From positions 62,001 to 126,000 of the forward strand of contig JAANDG010000425.1 of the NCBI GenBank assembly GCA_036852015.1: 64,000 nucleotides of DNA, read 5' to 3'. The notes under the pieces were generated by a model. The model was not told where the DNA came from and searched no databases. It worked only from the letters and a program-made list of their open reading frames with translations. The position numbers and the translations under genes were made by a program. The DNA comes from Pelodera strongyloides. Lineage: Eukaryota > Nematoda > Chromadorea > Rhabditida > Rhabditidae. Position 1 is the first letter of the stretch, and each line of letters begins with the position of its first letter. Of this stretch, positions 24,641 to 35,298 are shown in pieces.

Positions 24641-27427
24641 TATTTAATGGTATTCTTTCGCAATGATTCTTTACATTTAGAAATTTCTTAGTCACATCAC
24701 AATCTAGCGGTGGGGGGGGGGGAGACGTTGGACATGTTGGAAACTTATATACATGAATAACATAAAATTACTTAAAAAAAAACAATGGAAAATTTGGGGA
24801 AAACACTGTAAGAATACGAAAACATAATTATCTATACTTGAAATTGTTCTCTTCAAATTAGAATAATGACCGCACCGCGTTATGAACAAGTAGTAAAAAC
24901 ACGTCCTGCTCGATTCTTAAAAATTGAAAACAAAACAGGTTTTAGTAAAACACAATTTTCCTTGACGTGCAAAACTGTATTTGGGGCGAGACGACTCTGC
25001 ATTTCAACTCAAACATAGTTTTTGACAAATTAAAGGAAGGCAGTCATGATAAAGTCGTCATTTTCGTTTGATTTTAATTTAATATAAGGTGTGAGAGAAA
25101 ATATGGTACCAATATGAAGTTTAAGGGAGACGAACTCAGAGAGATATTCGCTGAGAATGGGACTGACTGGATAACATTGCGTGGAAAATTGCCTGGAAAA
25201 TTGCCTGGAATGCGGCCGAGGATGAATACCCTGCAGTGACAGCACATCCCATCCCTGCGGGGTATTTATAATATTATAATGAGCCTCCGCCTGGGCGCTT
25301 GCATATTTCCTGTTATCGAGTAACTCCCATTCTCAGAGATTTCTCGCCCTGAGTTCGAATTTCTATAACCCTTTATTGGTACTGCCTTTTTCTTCATCTT
25401 TGCCTATAATTAATGAAAGGCCAATAAAAAAGACAAATTTCACGTGACTGCTTTCCTTCCCAAAAATTCTCTAGGTAACATTCGTGAAAAAATGGTTTGC
25501 AAACGATTTTTTTCTTGTTTTGTTTTTGTTCGTTCCTTCAAATGCATGATTGTTCAAATGTATGACGGGCACACAACACTAAAAAATGAGCAATAGTTTA
25601 TTAAATGATTAATTATCCCCCGAAATCCCAAAGTTGACATTGGTTTGGCGGCTCAGTACGGAAGAAACCCAACCAGTCAAAGCACCTAAAATGTTCTTGC
25701 CACGTCTACCTGAACCTTTCTATAAATCCTTTAAAAGATCTTAATGAGAAACTACGTAAATTTGATAAAGCAACAATTTTTTGCCAATTATAAGTAATTC
25801 ATTCGAAAGAGTATTTTGTCATGAAATATTGAAATGGCATGACTAACGTACTTTTTATTTATTTACCGCACTAACAATATATCCATTAGGAAATATTCGC
25901 CAAATGGTATCGATATTGTAAAATAAATCTACCTGACTGTCCTACTCGCAGGCGAACTCAAGCTCTTTTGGTGCTATCTGAATGAATGTTTTATGTGTGA
26001 CGGTGGGTTACCGCCCATAAAATGCCAAATTCAATAAAGACTTACAATTATGATATACTAACAGCCGTTTCGTGCTCTGTGGCCACCTTTTTGTCCCATG
26101 TATATACTTTGTGTTTTTTATCTGAATAATATTTAGAAAATAGTCTTGGAAAAATGTTTTGCAGGAAAGGGACCTTGGTCGTTGGACCAATATCCATCAT
26201 ATCGCGGTCATTTTAACATTTGGTCTTTTTTGGCTAACTCTGCCGCTTAAACTTTTTGTTTAATGTTTTCCATTACTACGTTATACATATTATTCAGACC
26301 ATGAAAACACAAAGTGTATAAAAGATACAAAAATGAGACCGCGTCCCTACCGACGTATGCTCAAACGTATGTGACCGACGTATACTCAAAACTAGAAGAA
26401 TCTGGGTAGAATTGAAGAATACACCCCGTGGACTGAAGAAGGCTACGCCTTTGAAAAATGTTACGCAAATTACTACCCACCCCCCCCCCCCTTTTTTTAC
26501 AAAATATACCCCATTGTCTTTAAAATATACCCCATTCCCTTCTAGCGTGGTAGCCATATTCAAATTGATTCAGTTGGTGGGGTAGTGATGTTCTCTTCGG
26601 GTTAGTAAAAATAAATGGATTTTGGTAACAAAGGGCAGTATTTCCATATGGATAATTTAGCATTATTCAAAATTACCTAGGGCATCGGGGTTGACTTCCC
26701 CAGTTTTTTGAATATATTATCCCTTTACAGAAGAATATACTGCCCCTTTTAGCGTTGGTGCTCAATAAAGATATGTGAAGATCTGTCTTATCTTTATTGG
26801 AGAAAACCCAGGGAGTCTGAAAGGCTCGGCACGTGCCTACCCTTTGAAGTATCACGGACATCCCAAATGGAGAGACCCAACTTGCTAATATACTACCCCT
26901 TCATAGAAGAACACAGCCCCCATTATTACAGTTTAGTAACCCACTGCCTCGGGTATTAAATTGTCTAAAGGATTGTATACTTCAGTGATGGGGCCCATAC
27001 AAGCGGGGCAGTATATTTCAAATTTTGGTAGCACACTCAGTGGGATAGTATTCTTCAATTTGCCGAAATTATGTCGAATAAGGAATTACCGTTGTTCCGT
27101 TATTTGGATGCACAAATGACCAGAGCCGATCCTCTGTGCAAGTCAGCCGGACACTTTCCTTTTTCAGCTGAAATATACTTATGAGATGCTTACAAGGAGT
27201 TTTCTCGTGAATTTGTTAATCGTTCTCAGTTTATATTATGTTAAACAATACGAGAACGGTGTGCACGAAATCCGCGACAACGGCAGTGTTTTTCTTCGGA
27301 TCTTTGCATTTCAGCTCGAAATTGTATGCCAAGCACTCAGTTGGTCCGCTTTGTACCCTGAAAATGAAGAATCTGAAGTAACATCTAGTGCTACTGTGAA
27401 TTACAATGACATATAAAACATACTGAA
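24641..27427. other. Intergenic spacer with degenerate repeats
   Basis: No spliced gene recognised. It holds a poly-G run near 24712-24721, a small tandem of GAAAATTGCCTG near 25180-25210, a poly-C run at about 26480-26492 and a diffuse cluster of TATACTGCCCC/TATACCCC motifs at 26460-27060. An open frame at 27186-27416 (76 codons, hydrophobic start) lacks support. Confidence 0.5.
26460..27060. repeat. Cluster of degenerate TATAC(T)GCCCC-type repeats in both orientations
   Basis: Related short units recur: ATATACCCCATTG and ATATACCCCATTCC near 26502-26535, GGGCAGTATTTCC near 26635, ATATACTGCCCCTTT near 26732, ATATACTACCCCTTC near 26886 and GGGGCAGTATATTTC near 27004. Mixed orientation suggests the remains of nested or decayed elements. 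Confidence 0.55.
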
Positions 27428-27914
27428 CTAAACAAACATCAGTGATGTAAATAATAAAACAAACAATTTGTGGTTCACATCAATATGCTGATGGTTATAA
27501 ATGACAGAAGAGCTTCTACATTGCCCGCATCCTGAAAGTTAATTTTGCAACCTTAACAGATAACAGACCACCGCGAAGAAAATCTGTTTTTTTTTTCATT
27601 CTACATCTTTGCTCATTCGATCAAAGAAAAAAAAGTTTTTTTTCCAAGTGATTATAGAAAGTTATTAAATATTCCTGACCTCTTGGCGTTATCGATGTTG
27701 TAGTAGTAATGTCGTCTGTTGGTTTCGTCCCCTTGGTCTCAGTAGTTGTGCTAGGGGACGGAGAAATGGTTGTGGCTAATGACGTTGTCGATGAGGTCTC
27801 TGGTGTAGTAGTACTGCCGTCTGGTTGAAGGGTCGGAGGAGTGACATAACCCGCGTCCTCTTGACAGTAAATTAAGGCAACTGGCACCATCAGACAAGCG
27901 AAAAGCAGCTTCAT
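27428..27914 (-). CDS. Small secreted Thr/Ser/Pro-rich (mucin-like) protein
   Basis: Exon 1 (27914-27680) starts with a clear signal peptide (MKLLFACLMVPVALIYC, then QEDAG). A Thr/Ser/Pro-rich stretch follows (PETSSTTSLATTISPSPST), typical of O-glycosylated stalks. A GTCAGG donor after 27680 joins in phase to an acceptor CTTTCAG and exon 2 (27531-27428), for 112 residues in all. Exon 2 ends in a hydrophobic run (KLFVLLFTSLMFV), which could be a GPI-anchor signal, although it is short. TATATA lies upstream on the minus strand near 28095. No family was recognised. The signal peptide and composition are seen; the second exon is less certain. Confidence 0.55.
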
Positions 27915-28099
27915 TCTTTCCCTAAACTTTACGACAACTATAATTCGAAATGGATCCAAGATGGGGATGGGATCGAAAGGAATCCAATAAAGGAACGGCA
28001 TAGTACCGAATGAAACGACCTTGTGAAAAAAGGTGAACAAATAAACAGATTTAGTTAACAAGGCTCGCACTTTTTTTTACTCTGTTCGTGTATATAGGG

Positions 28100-29310
28100 C
28101 ATACTCGGCTTTCGAATGGGAACTTTGCTTTTGCTCATTTGAAAATTTTGTTCGTGATAAATGTTTGGGGTTGATTGAGCACTTCCTATTATTACCACCC
28201 TCATCTTACATCTTCCGTCCCCTTAAGACTAATTAAATACCGTAGTTTGGCTGGTGAACGCTTGTCCAATTTGAATCGCCTCGGAACCCCAACAATTCTA
28301 TCTTACTGCATTATAGGGCAATACTCAAGAGGACAGTGATGAAAGTCAAGATGGCCTAGTTGTCTAATTTCTCAGGAGAGTGATTAAAAGTACTACTTTT
28401 ACATTCAAATTGTTTAAGAAACCATTAAAACAGAGACTAATAGCGCAAGGACACAAGTTGTTTAAATGTGATGCTGATACAAACGACTCGAAGTTTTCCT
28501 TATATACTATCAGAACCCGGATACCACAGCGGAACTCTGCGCTGTCGAAGAATTATTCACTCACTCACAATGGTACCACAAATAAAGAACAAAAGAGCGC
28601 GTTAGCGCAAAAATTTACTCATCTGATTTGCTCGATACTAAACGAAACAGTACATCTTCGTTTTGAACAAACTGACTAATACGCGAACAATAATATAAAC
28701 ATTTAAAATACAACGGACACTGGCTCAAAATTGTAGAAAAGGCCTACAGTATCTGATGTCCCAGATGCGGCAATCCAGTTAGTGCCAAGCTGCTCAATCT
28801 AGGATATCTTCTGGGGTGTATAAACATGGGCAGTGCTCAACATCGAGTTCCACTTGGTTCTTCTGTCAGATTAAGGACTGAATGTAATGTTCTACAACTG
28901 ACGCTATAATTTCTTCTGCTTACAATCATGTCATTGACGTACATTACCCTGCACAAAAAAGTTTACTGTGTGTGGTTAGCTAGAAGAGTCCTTCTTATTC
29001 CACAATTCATTATGTTTCATGCATAATGTTGGCAAAATCTTCTTATTTAAGACAGTTGGGAGCATTTTCGGACTATTCACCGGGGATTCTATACCACACT
29101 GCTTGTCGCGTGCAGCCGCGTTGCGTTCCTCTTTACACAGTCCGCGAAGCTGGTGAATCCATGCTTGAACATAATTTTTATACTTCGAGGTTCCTAAGCA
29201 TTTGACCACCCTTTTTAAAATTGAATTTGACTTTATGCTTGTAGCTCATTTGTATGCCTGGGACTTCTGCGGTTCACTTGTTCCAAAAAGCCTGCAATTT
29301 GGTTGATTTT
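28100..29310. other. Intergenic, no gene recognised
   Basis: Open frames on both strands (for example 28380-28679 plus and 28976-29209 minus) show no domain, signal peptide or consistent splice partners. It separates the divergent mucin-like and SNARE genes and so probably holds both promoters. Confidence 0.45.
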
Positions 29311-29321
29311 TAGTTTTCGAT

Positions 29322-31071
29322 ATGGCATCAAGTTCCGGATATAAATATTCACGTCTGGATATGGAGGATAACAATCCCGAAGAAGGATCTTCGAATGGGT
29401 TCCATGAGATTCTTTTCAAGCAACAGGTATTTAAATGAGTTTTAGTTTTCTCAGTTCTAGGGAATATGAAGTAGTATATTTGAATTGCTAACGAAACATC
29501 GGGCCTTCTTGAACCCCTGCTTTAAGGGGATAGGTTCATCACAAACCAGCTTTCTTTTTATTGTTTTTATTGATAATAGCACAAATATCATTTACAATGA
29601 GAATTATTAAATCAATCACAGTATCATAGGCCTCGCAGAAGAAGCTTCCATTATTGGAAACTAGGTGACCGGAAGCCAAAATCTAAACGCAAAAACTAAT
29701 ACCGTACACAGATCGCGCGGGTTAATGGCAATTAGCCAAGTTACAAACTACACTCGGCCAAGCGATTAAATGATAATTCAACGTGGGAAATAATCTCCTG
29801 CCGAGTGTAGTTTGTAACTTGGCTAATTGCCATTAGCCCGCACGATCTGCGTACGGTATAAGTTTTTGCGTTTAGATTTTAGCTTCGGATCACCCAGTTT
29901 CCAATAAAGGAAGCTTCTTCTGCGAGGCGAATTGTTCTGTGATTGATTTACTTTTCATTGTGAATGATACTTGTGTTATTATTAATAAAAACAATAAAAA
30001 GAGGGATGATTTGAGATGAACCTATCCCTTTAAGCGACTAGACTTTAAGTAGAGCAAAAAAAAGACATTATTTAATGTGTTAATATATTAATCCGTTTGT
30101 ATCTTCTGCCCCCTTGGCTTGTATTGAGGTTGTTGAGGGTATTTGTTTGTATGCCTATGTTTATCGCAAATATAAACGAGGTTTCAGCAAATAGTGCGGG
30201 AGCAAGATGAGGACTTGGAATTAGTCAGCCAATCCGTTGGCACTCTGAAAAATATGAGTTACAAGATCAATGACGAATTGGAGCAACAAAATGTGTAAGT
30301 GTTTTAATAGAAATTACTATTATTGGTACAGATAAAAAGTACACTATTTTGTTACTATTTTGACCACTTTAACCTTCGACTTTGTAATAAAGTGTTTTTC
30401 ACAATACGTCCGATATGCTTTCGCGTTAGAAACCCATTATGTGAAGTGTGCGGAAAAACTGAACTTTGAACAAGCGCCGTGGGTGTTGAGTTATTTTTTC
30501 TTACTTAACCTTTTTAAACCCCTTATCTATATTAGCTAAAATTGGTTTTATTTCAGAATGCTTGACGATCTAGGTGAAGATATGGAGCGAGTCGATTCAA
30601 AGTTGGACGGCGTTATGAAGAAAATAGCCAAATTAAGTAATTTGGACGACGGTGAGTTTTTCTACTGCACGTTTTCAATAGTATTCAACTTTTCTTTCAT
30701 GAGAAGCCGTAAATGGAAAATTAGTGGCGTGTTTCATTTTTCGCATGCTGCTCTCTCCATTTCCCTTTGAGTGCTGTACGTCTTCTTTATGCTAATGACG
30801 TGTGGCGCATGAGCGAAAACGTGCATACATAATGAACCACCTTCTTGCTTTGACGTTTTGAGTCTCATTTCTGTGGCAGCATATAGGAAAATTCTTGATG
30901 TGTGTATGCCAATACAATATATTGTGTAAAATAAAGCTCGTGAATATAGCACAATATTTAGCTGGCATATTTCAAGCAATCACGCTGTTTTCAGATAAAC
31001 GACAGTGCAAGGCAATCCTGATACTCGGCTGTCTACTATTCTTTTTGATCTTTATCCTTATTATTGTATGA
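29322..31071 (+). CDS. STX6: Syntaxin-6/10-type Qc SNARE without an N-terminal Habc domain
   Basis: A SNARE acting in trans-Golgi and endosomal fusion. Four exons (29322-29426, 30188-30294, 30557-30651, 30995-31071) encode 127 residues: a polar 30-residue start, a SNARE helix (VREQDEDLELVSQSVGTLKN, then ELEQQNVMLDDLGEDMERVD, then SKLDGVMKKIAKLS) and a C-terminal anchor (AILILGCLLFFLIFILIIV). The helix fits syntaxin-6 better than Bet1 or syntaxin-8, for example in the LKNMS, VMLDDL and KKIAKLS matches. Vertebrate syntaxin-6 has about 255 residues with an N-terminal three-helix domain; no exon for it was found upstream, and the ATG sits 8 bases after a TTTTTAG acceptor. Intron 1 carries a 504-base palindromic element. 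Confidence 0.88.
29526..30029. mobile_element. Palindromic, TTAA-flanked MITE-like element in SNARE intron 1
   Basis: A 504-base near-perfect palindrome with arms of about 230 bases (ends GGGGATAGGTTCATC and AGGGATAGGTTCATC) around a short unpaired centre near 29760-29795. TTAA lies at both outer edges (29522-29525 and 30030-30033), as expected for TTAA-targeting families such as piggyBac. No coding capacity was seen. The arms differ by scattered substitutions and small indels, so the insertion is not brand new. The ends begin GGG, whereas piggyBac ends usually begin CCC, so the family is open. Confidence 0.85.
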
Positions 31072-31391
31072 ATTGGTAAACTTATTAATCACCTATTTTC
31101 TGGAAAAAATTGAACCCCTAATTTTTATGGACTGCTGTCCCGCTTTTCTGTCTCTGTTACGATGTTTTTTTGATAGATATTTTGTGCATATATTTATCTT
31201 TTCTAGTCAGAAGTACATATCTTTTTTTATTTCCTTTAGCGCAGATTGATGGTCGCAAGTTGTTTTTGTGCTTAGAAGTTAATCTAAATATAAATACGAG
31301 GTAGTAGTGTGTTTGGCGACTTCTGCACACATTTGTGTGCTTCTGTGATACCCTCCCTGTTTGAATTGTCCTTTAATTCTGCTTTCATTGG

Positions 31392-31397
31392 AATAAA
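31392..31397 (+). terminator. Poly(A) signal of the syntaxin-6-like gene
   Basis: AATAAA 321 bases after the stop codon at 31069-31071 and before the next gene on the same strand. Confidence 0.5.
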
Positions 31398-31835
31398 CAT
31401 TTCACTAAAACAGACCTAAATTTTTAACGATTGTCGCGACCATTTTCTTTGGTGAATATATAATTTTATGTAGGAAATGGTATGAAAACAGACAAGCTTT
31501 CGCATACGGTTGGGTATTTTGGTCTCCATATTACTCCCATACAGTAAGCTAGCTAGACAATAAAGTATTAGTTGCATACATGATATTATTATAAAATAAT
31601 CTAATTGAACAGCCACTGTTGTCAGTCCCACGTTCTTATCAGTGCGAACGCATAAAATGCCTTGTCATGTTGGCGGTTCTATTGAATTTGACCTAGCGGT
31701 ACTTACTTGCCTCTGCTAGTCTAGATGATTCGCTGCTTCTTATGCTTCGGTAGAATGTTTTCTTCCATTTAAAGTCGATTTGGATGTCGACTTAATGTAC
31801 GATCTTTATTTGCACTTTTCCCAATTGTTTTCAGA

Positions 31836-32777
31836 ATGAACTATGTCCTCTTACTATCATTATTCGTGTCATTAGTGGTCAATATATCGTCTTTAGAAAT
31901 TGACCCAAATGGATATGTATTGTACTGTCCCTGTATGGGTGAGTTTGGCTACTATCTTGATACATATTGGAAAGCAAAATTATAGGCCAAGTCATAATTC
32001 TCATTATTAAGTCATAATTCTCATTATTTTTCATGCAGGGCGATTTGGCAATCAAGTAGATCAAACGATAGGAGCAATTGCATTTGCTAAAGCACTGGGA
32101 AGGACACTCGTTTTACCACCTTTTATTGAATATAATTCAGCGCCCAAAGCCGTGAGTCATTTATTTAAACAATAAGTAACAGTCAGTATAAAGTTATTGC
32201 TAGTGAGTAGCTTATAGGGTAATAGATGAATTATTATTTCAGACTATGATGCCATTTGATGATGTTTTTCAATCGAAAGTTTTGGCACGTTACCTGAATG
32301 TGGTCACAGCAGCCACTTTTATGCGGGAGATTGCACCCGAAATTTGGCCCGCCGAGCAACGCAAAGGTAACTGGTTGCTTGCTATTTAAGTTGAACACAC
32401 CGGTGCATCAATACTTTCCTTGCACTAAAGAGTATACTTCAGCCCTCTGCTGGTCACCCAGAAAGTCATTCTATGATAGCACTGCTCCCACTGGTTGTCA
32501 TGCCAAAGAAGGCAATCCGTTTGGGCCATTCTGGGACTCACTAGGTGTCACCTTCGTGGCCGATGAATACTATGGAGATATTCAGGTATTATCAATCACA
32601 ACGTACTGAAAGAAGCTTCTGTTTTTCCTATACTTTATTTTTTTTTCCTTATCTATAATATGTTGTGCATTGTAAATTGTTGCACATGCATCTACTAAGT
32701 GGTCATAGCTATCAGTACTTTTCAATATATTTTTATATATATATATATAGATTATATATTATATATATATATATATA

Positions 32778-32869
<92 letters not shown>

Positions 32870-34342
32870 ATATTTCTTAGGCTGGATACGAAACAGCTGT
32901 GCCAGGAGCCAGGAAACAATGGATGGAAAGGTAATAATCGAAATCGTTTTGTATCCTGCTAGAAATGTGGAACTAATATAGCACAACAATACTATTCCCA
33001 CAGTTTTATGTACCAAATACGAACTGCTAACAATATAAAGTGTCAATAAATCAAACGCCGGATGCATTTGAGCTTCTAATCTTATAAACTATACGTCCCG
33101 TCAGATTTCCTCCCTCAACCCACCCAGTTCTCTCATTCACTGGCGCTCCTGCATCGTTCCCTTCGAAATCGAGAAATTGGGAACTACAGAAGCATCTCAA
33201 GTGAGCACATTTCACTCATAATTCATCTAAAAATCCTTAAAAAAATAGTAGGATTAACGAGCATGGTGGCGTGATATTGATTGTTACATTTTTGCAGATG
33301 GAACTATAAGATTGCGAAGGCCGCGAAAGAATTCATCAACACCACGCTTACAAGGCCGTTTGTAGGAATTCACTTGAGGAATCAAGTAGACTGGGTGAGC
33401 TTCCTTGACTGTGAGGGAAATACTGTGCACAGCTGAGCAGCGAAACGAACACCACCTCTGTCTTAGATTTGCTGTAATAACTTAACCAGCTGACCTCTGA
33501 TAATCAAATACACACATTGGCTCCTTCCACCGCATGTGTCCTGGCTATTTACTGATGTGTTCTTAGTAGCGGGAAAAAAATTGGAATTATCGTTTGCAAA
33601 TAATTTAGAATAATGTATGCGAGCACGCCACTCCAGAGAGACAGGGAAACCTCTTCGCCTCAGCGCAGTGTCTGGGAGATGTTCCTTCACAAAAGCTCAC
33701 CAAGGAAATGTGCTCTCCCAGCAAAAATACAGTTGTTGCCGAGGTAAGCTACCAAAAGAGCAATACCATATCCGCTACCTATCTGTTACTTAATCCTGGG
33801 TGTCACAAGCATTAATCACGTTTAGATATATGTCAACATCGCATCTGAGAGGATATATGTCAACATCGCTATATGAACAACTTGCCAATTACATAAAATT
33901 TCTTGCAATAGGTTGTCGACGCCGTGGGAAAGATCGGTGCAAAGTCTGTCTATGTGACCAGTGACAAGGATTTCCATCTTGAAGCACTTGAGAAGGCTCT
34001 AGAACCATACGATGTAAGTTTTCATTTTATTCTCTGATGTAGATTTATTCGTGATTTTAGATCGAAACCGAAATGTGTTTCTCGCAATTTCCACGTCACC
34101 TTTTCTGATTTGAATAACTTTTACTACTTAAGGTAAAAGTCTTCACTCTGGCTGAGGAGAACCCGCAAGTGGCACTTGCCATTCTTGAGCATGCGGATCA
34201 CTTCATTGGTAATTGTGTCTCAACCTTCTCATCAATAGTCTCCAGACACCGCCTTTATGGGTTTGCCCAACCGCGACCCTCATCTTTCTTTGGTTTCAAA
34301 CCCGACGGATTGGCAGCCCAAAGGCGCAAGATAGAGTTGTAA
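31836..34342 (+). CDS. POFUT1: GDP-fucose protein O-fucosyltransferase 1
   Basis: An ER-lumenal enzyme that adds O-fucose to EGF repeats, as in Notch. Ten exons in phase (31836-31938, 32039-32151, 32243-32366, 32443-32585, 32881-32930, 33105-33200, 33298-33394, 33609-33743, 33912-34013, 34133-34342) give 390 residues, close to the human length. A signal peptide ([15 protein letters not shown]) precedes [49 protein letters not shown] and HLRNQVDW, followed by [17 protein letters not shown]. The HLRN and GNC..TFSS segments belong to the GDP-fucose site. The protein ends KIEL, a plausible KDEL-type retrieval signal. The ATG lies one base after a TTTTCAG acceptor. One intron carries a large AT microsatellite. 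Confidence 0.96.
32725..32872. repeat. (AT)n microsatellite in a POFUT1 intron
   Basis: Nearly uninterrupted AT dinucleotides for about 150 bases, ending about 10 bases before the acceptor of the exon at 32881. Length variation here could affect splicing of that 50-base exon. Confidence 0.95.
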
Positions 34343-34653
34343 AGGAAGTTGGGTGATTATTCTGTGCATTTTTTTACGCATTTTCGCTATTTAGTTTGTG
34401 AAAACGTATTTATAATTCCGTTCTTTTTTACCTTTACTGTCATATCAGCTCGCAGTTACTTTCTAAATTACTTGTTGTTGTTGGCTTTACCTCATTTCAT
34501 TTACTCAAAAGAATCTCCACTCAATCTTTAATTTATTGTGGCTTTATTGAAAGTTTCATTTGTTTTTGTTATAAAAAAGTCAGCTCCCGATGCCGATTCG
34601 CGAATTAAATGTTTAGTACTTATATTCTATTACAGTGACATTTTATTGAAATA

Positions 34654-35244
34654 ATGAATAAAGGAGCCAAACAAGAGGAGTCAAACAAAAATAGAAGGGA
34701 AATGCAAAACAATTTGAAAAGGGCAAATAGTGATGTAAAAGATCGGAATACGAAAATCACTAAGGAAACGAATTGTGATTTAAAGGCACTATTAAGGTAA
34801 GAAAGTAAAGCACTTTGGTTGTGACATGATATCTTCAACAGGATATTGAAACGAAAGCACCGTATCAAGCAATTGCACTCATATTTAACAAAATGTTCAA
34901 AAGAGTCACATCTGAAAGCTGATTCTGTCGTGCATACGTCAGGCACACAATTCGTGAGTGCTTTCATAGACTCATAACGCACGAAAGAAAGCTTTTCGAT
35001 TGACCCTATAGGATAAAACAGAATAAATAAGCAACTATTAACCATCAAAGTTGCCAAATCAACTATCAACCATCGAAAAATGTCAAACCAATCAAGAAAC
35101 TCGGGGGCAATTACATACAAAACTAAACGACGATACTTGAGCAATCCTTCAAAACTACATCTATCGATAAAGAATTGGTTTCTTCATTATGCTTCAGGTA
35201 AGAAAACGCAAACGGTTGACGAAAAGATCAAATGCAAGACTTAG
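34654..35244 (+). CDS. Possible small Lys/Arg-rich basic protein (3 exons)
   Basis: Three open exons join in phase: 34654-34796, 34842-34953 and 35032-35244, for 155 residues. It is rich in Lys, Arg, Asn and Ser (starts MNKGAKQEESNKNRR; contains RILKRKHRIKQLHSYL and KTKRRYLSNPSKLHL) and has no membrane segment. A TTACAG acceptor lies 18 bases before the ATG and donors are good (AAG/GTAAGA, TTC/GTGAGT); the last acceptor (AATAAG) is weak. The antisense frame is open for 174 codons over the whole stretch, but it ignores the splice signals and looks like a shadow of this A-rich coding strand. Basic composition would suit a nucleolar, ribosomal or sperm chromatin protein; no family is recognised. 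It lies 312 bases after POFUT1 on the same strand. Confidence 0.42.
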
Positions 35245-35298
35245 GGTGAACCAATGCTGCACAGTATTGCTTGCTATAGTAATCACTAAAATGCAGCA

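Noticed and set aside
27186..27416. 76-codon plus frame with a hydrophobic start
   Set aside because: Ends at the 3' end of the mucin-like gene on the opposite strand; no homology, promoter or splice evidence beyond the frame itself.
28380..28679. 99-codon plus frame between the mucin-like and SNARE genes
   Set aside because: Basic, no domain, no signal peptide and no splice partners; judged chance.
29322..31071. Bet1 as an identity for the short SNARE
   Set aside because: Similar size, but the helix matches syntaxin-6/10 (LKNMS, VMLDDL, KKIAKLS) better than Bet1.
34620..35144. 174-codon open frame on the minus strand
   Set aside because: Hydrophobic and Cys/Phe-rich as expected for the antisense of Lys/Asn-rich sequence. 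The plus strand has phased splice sites over the same bases.
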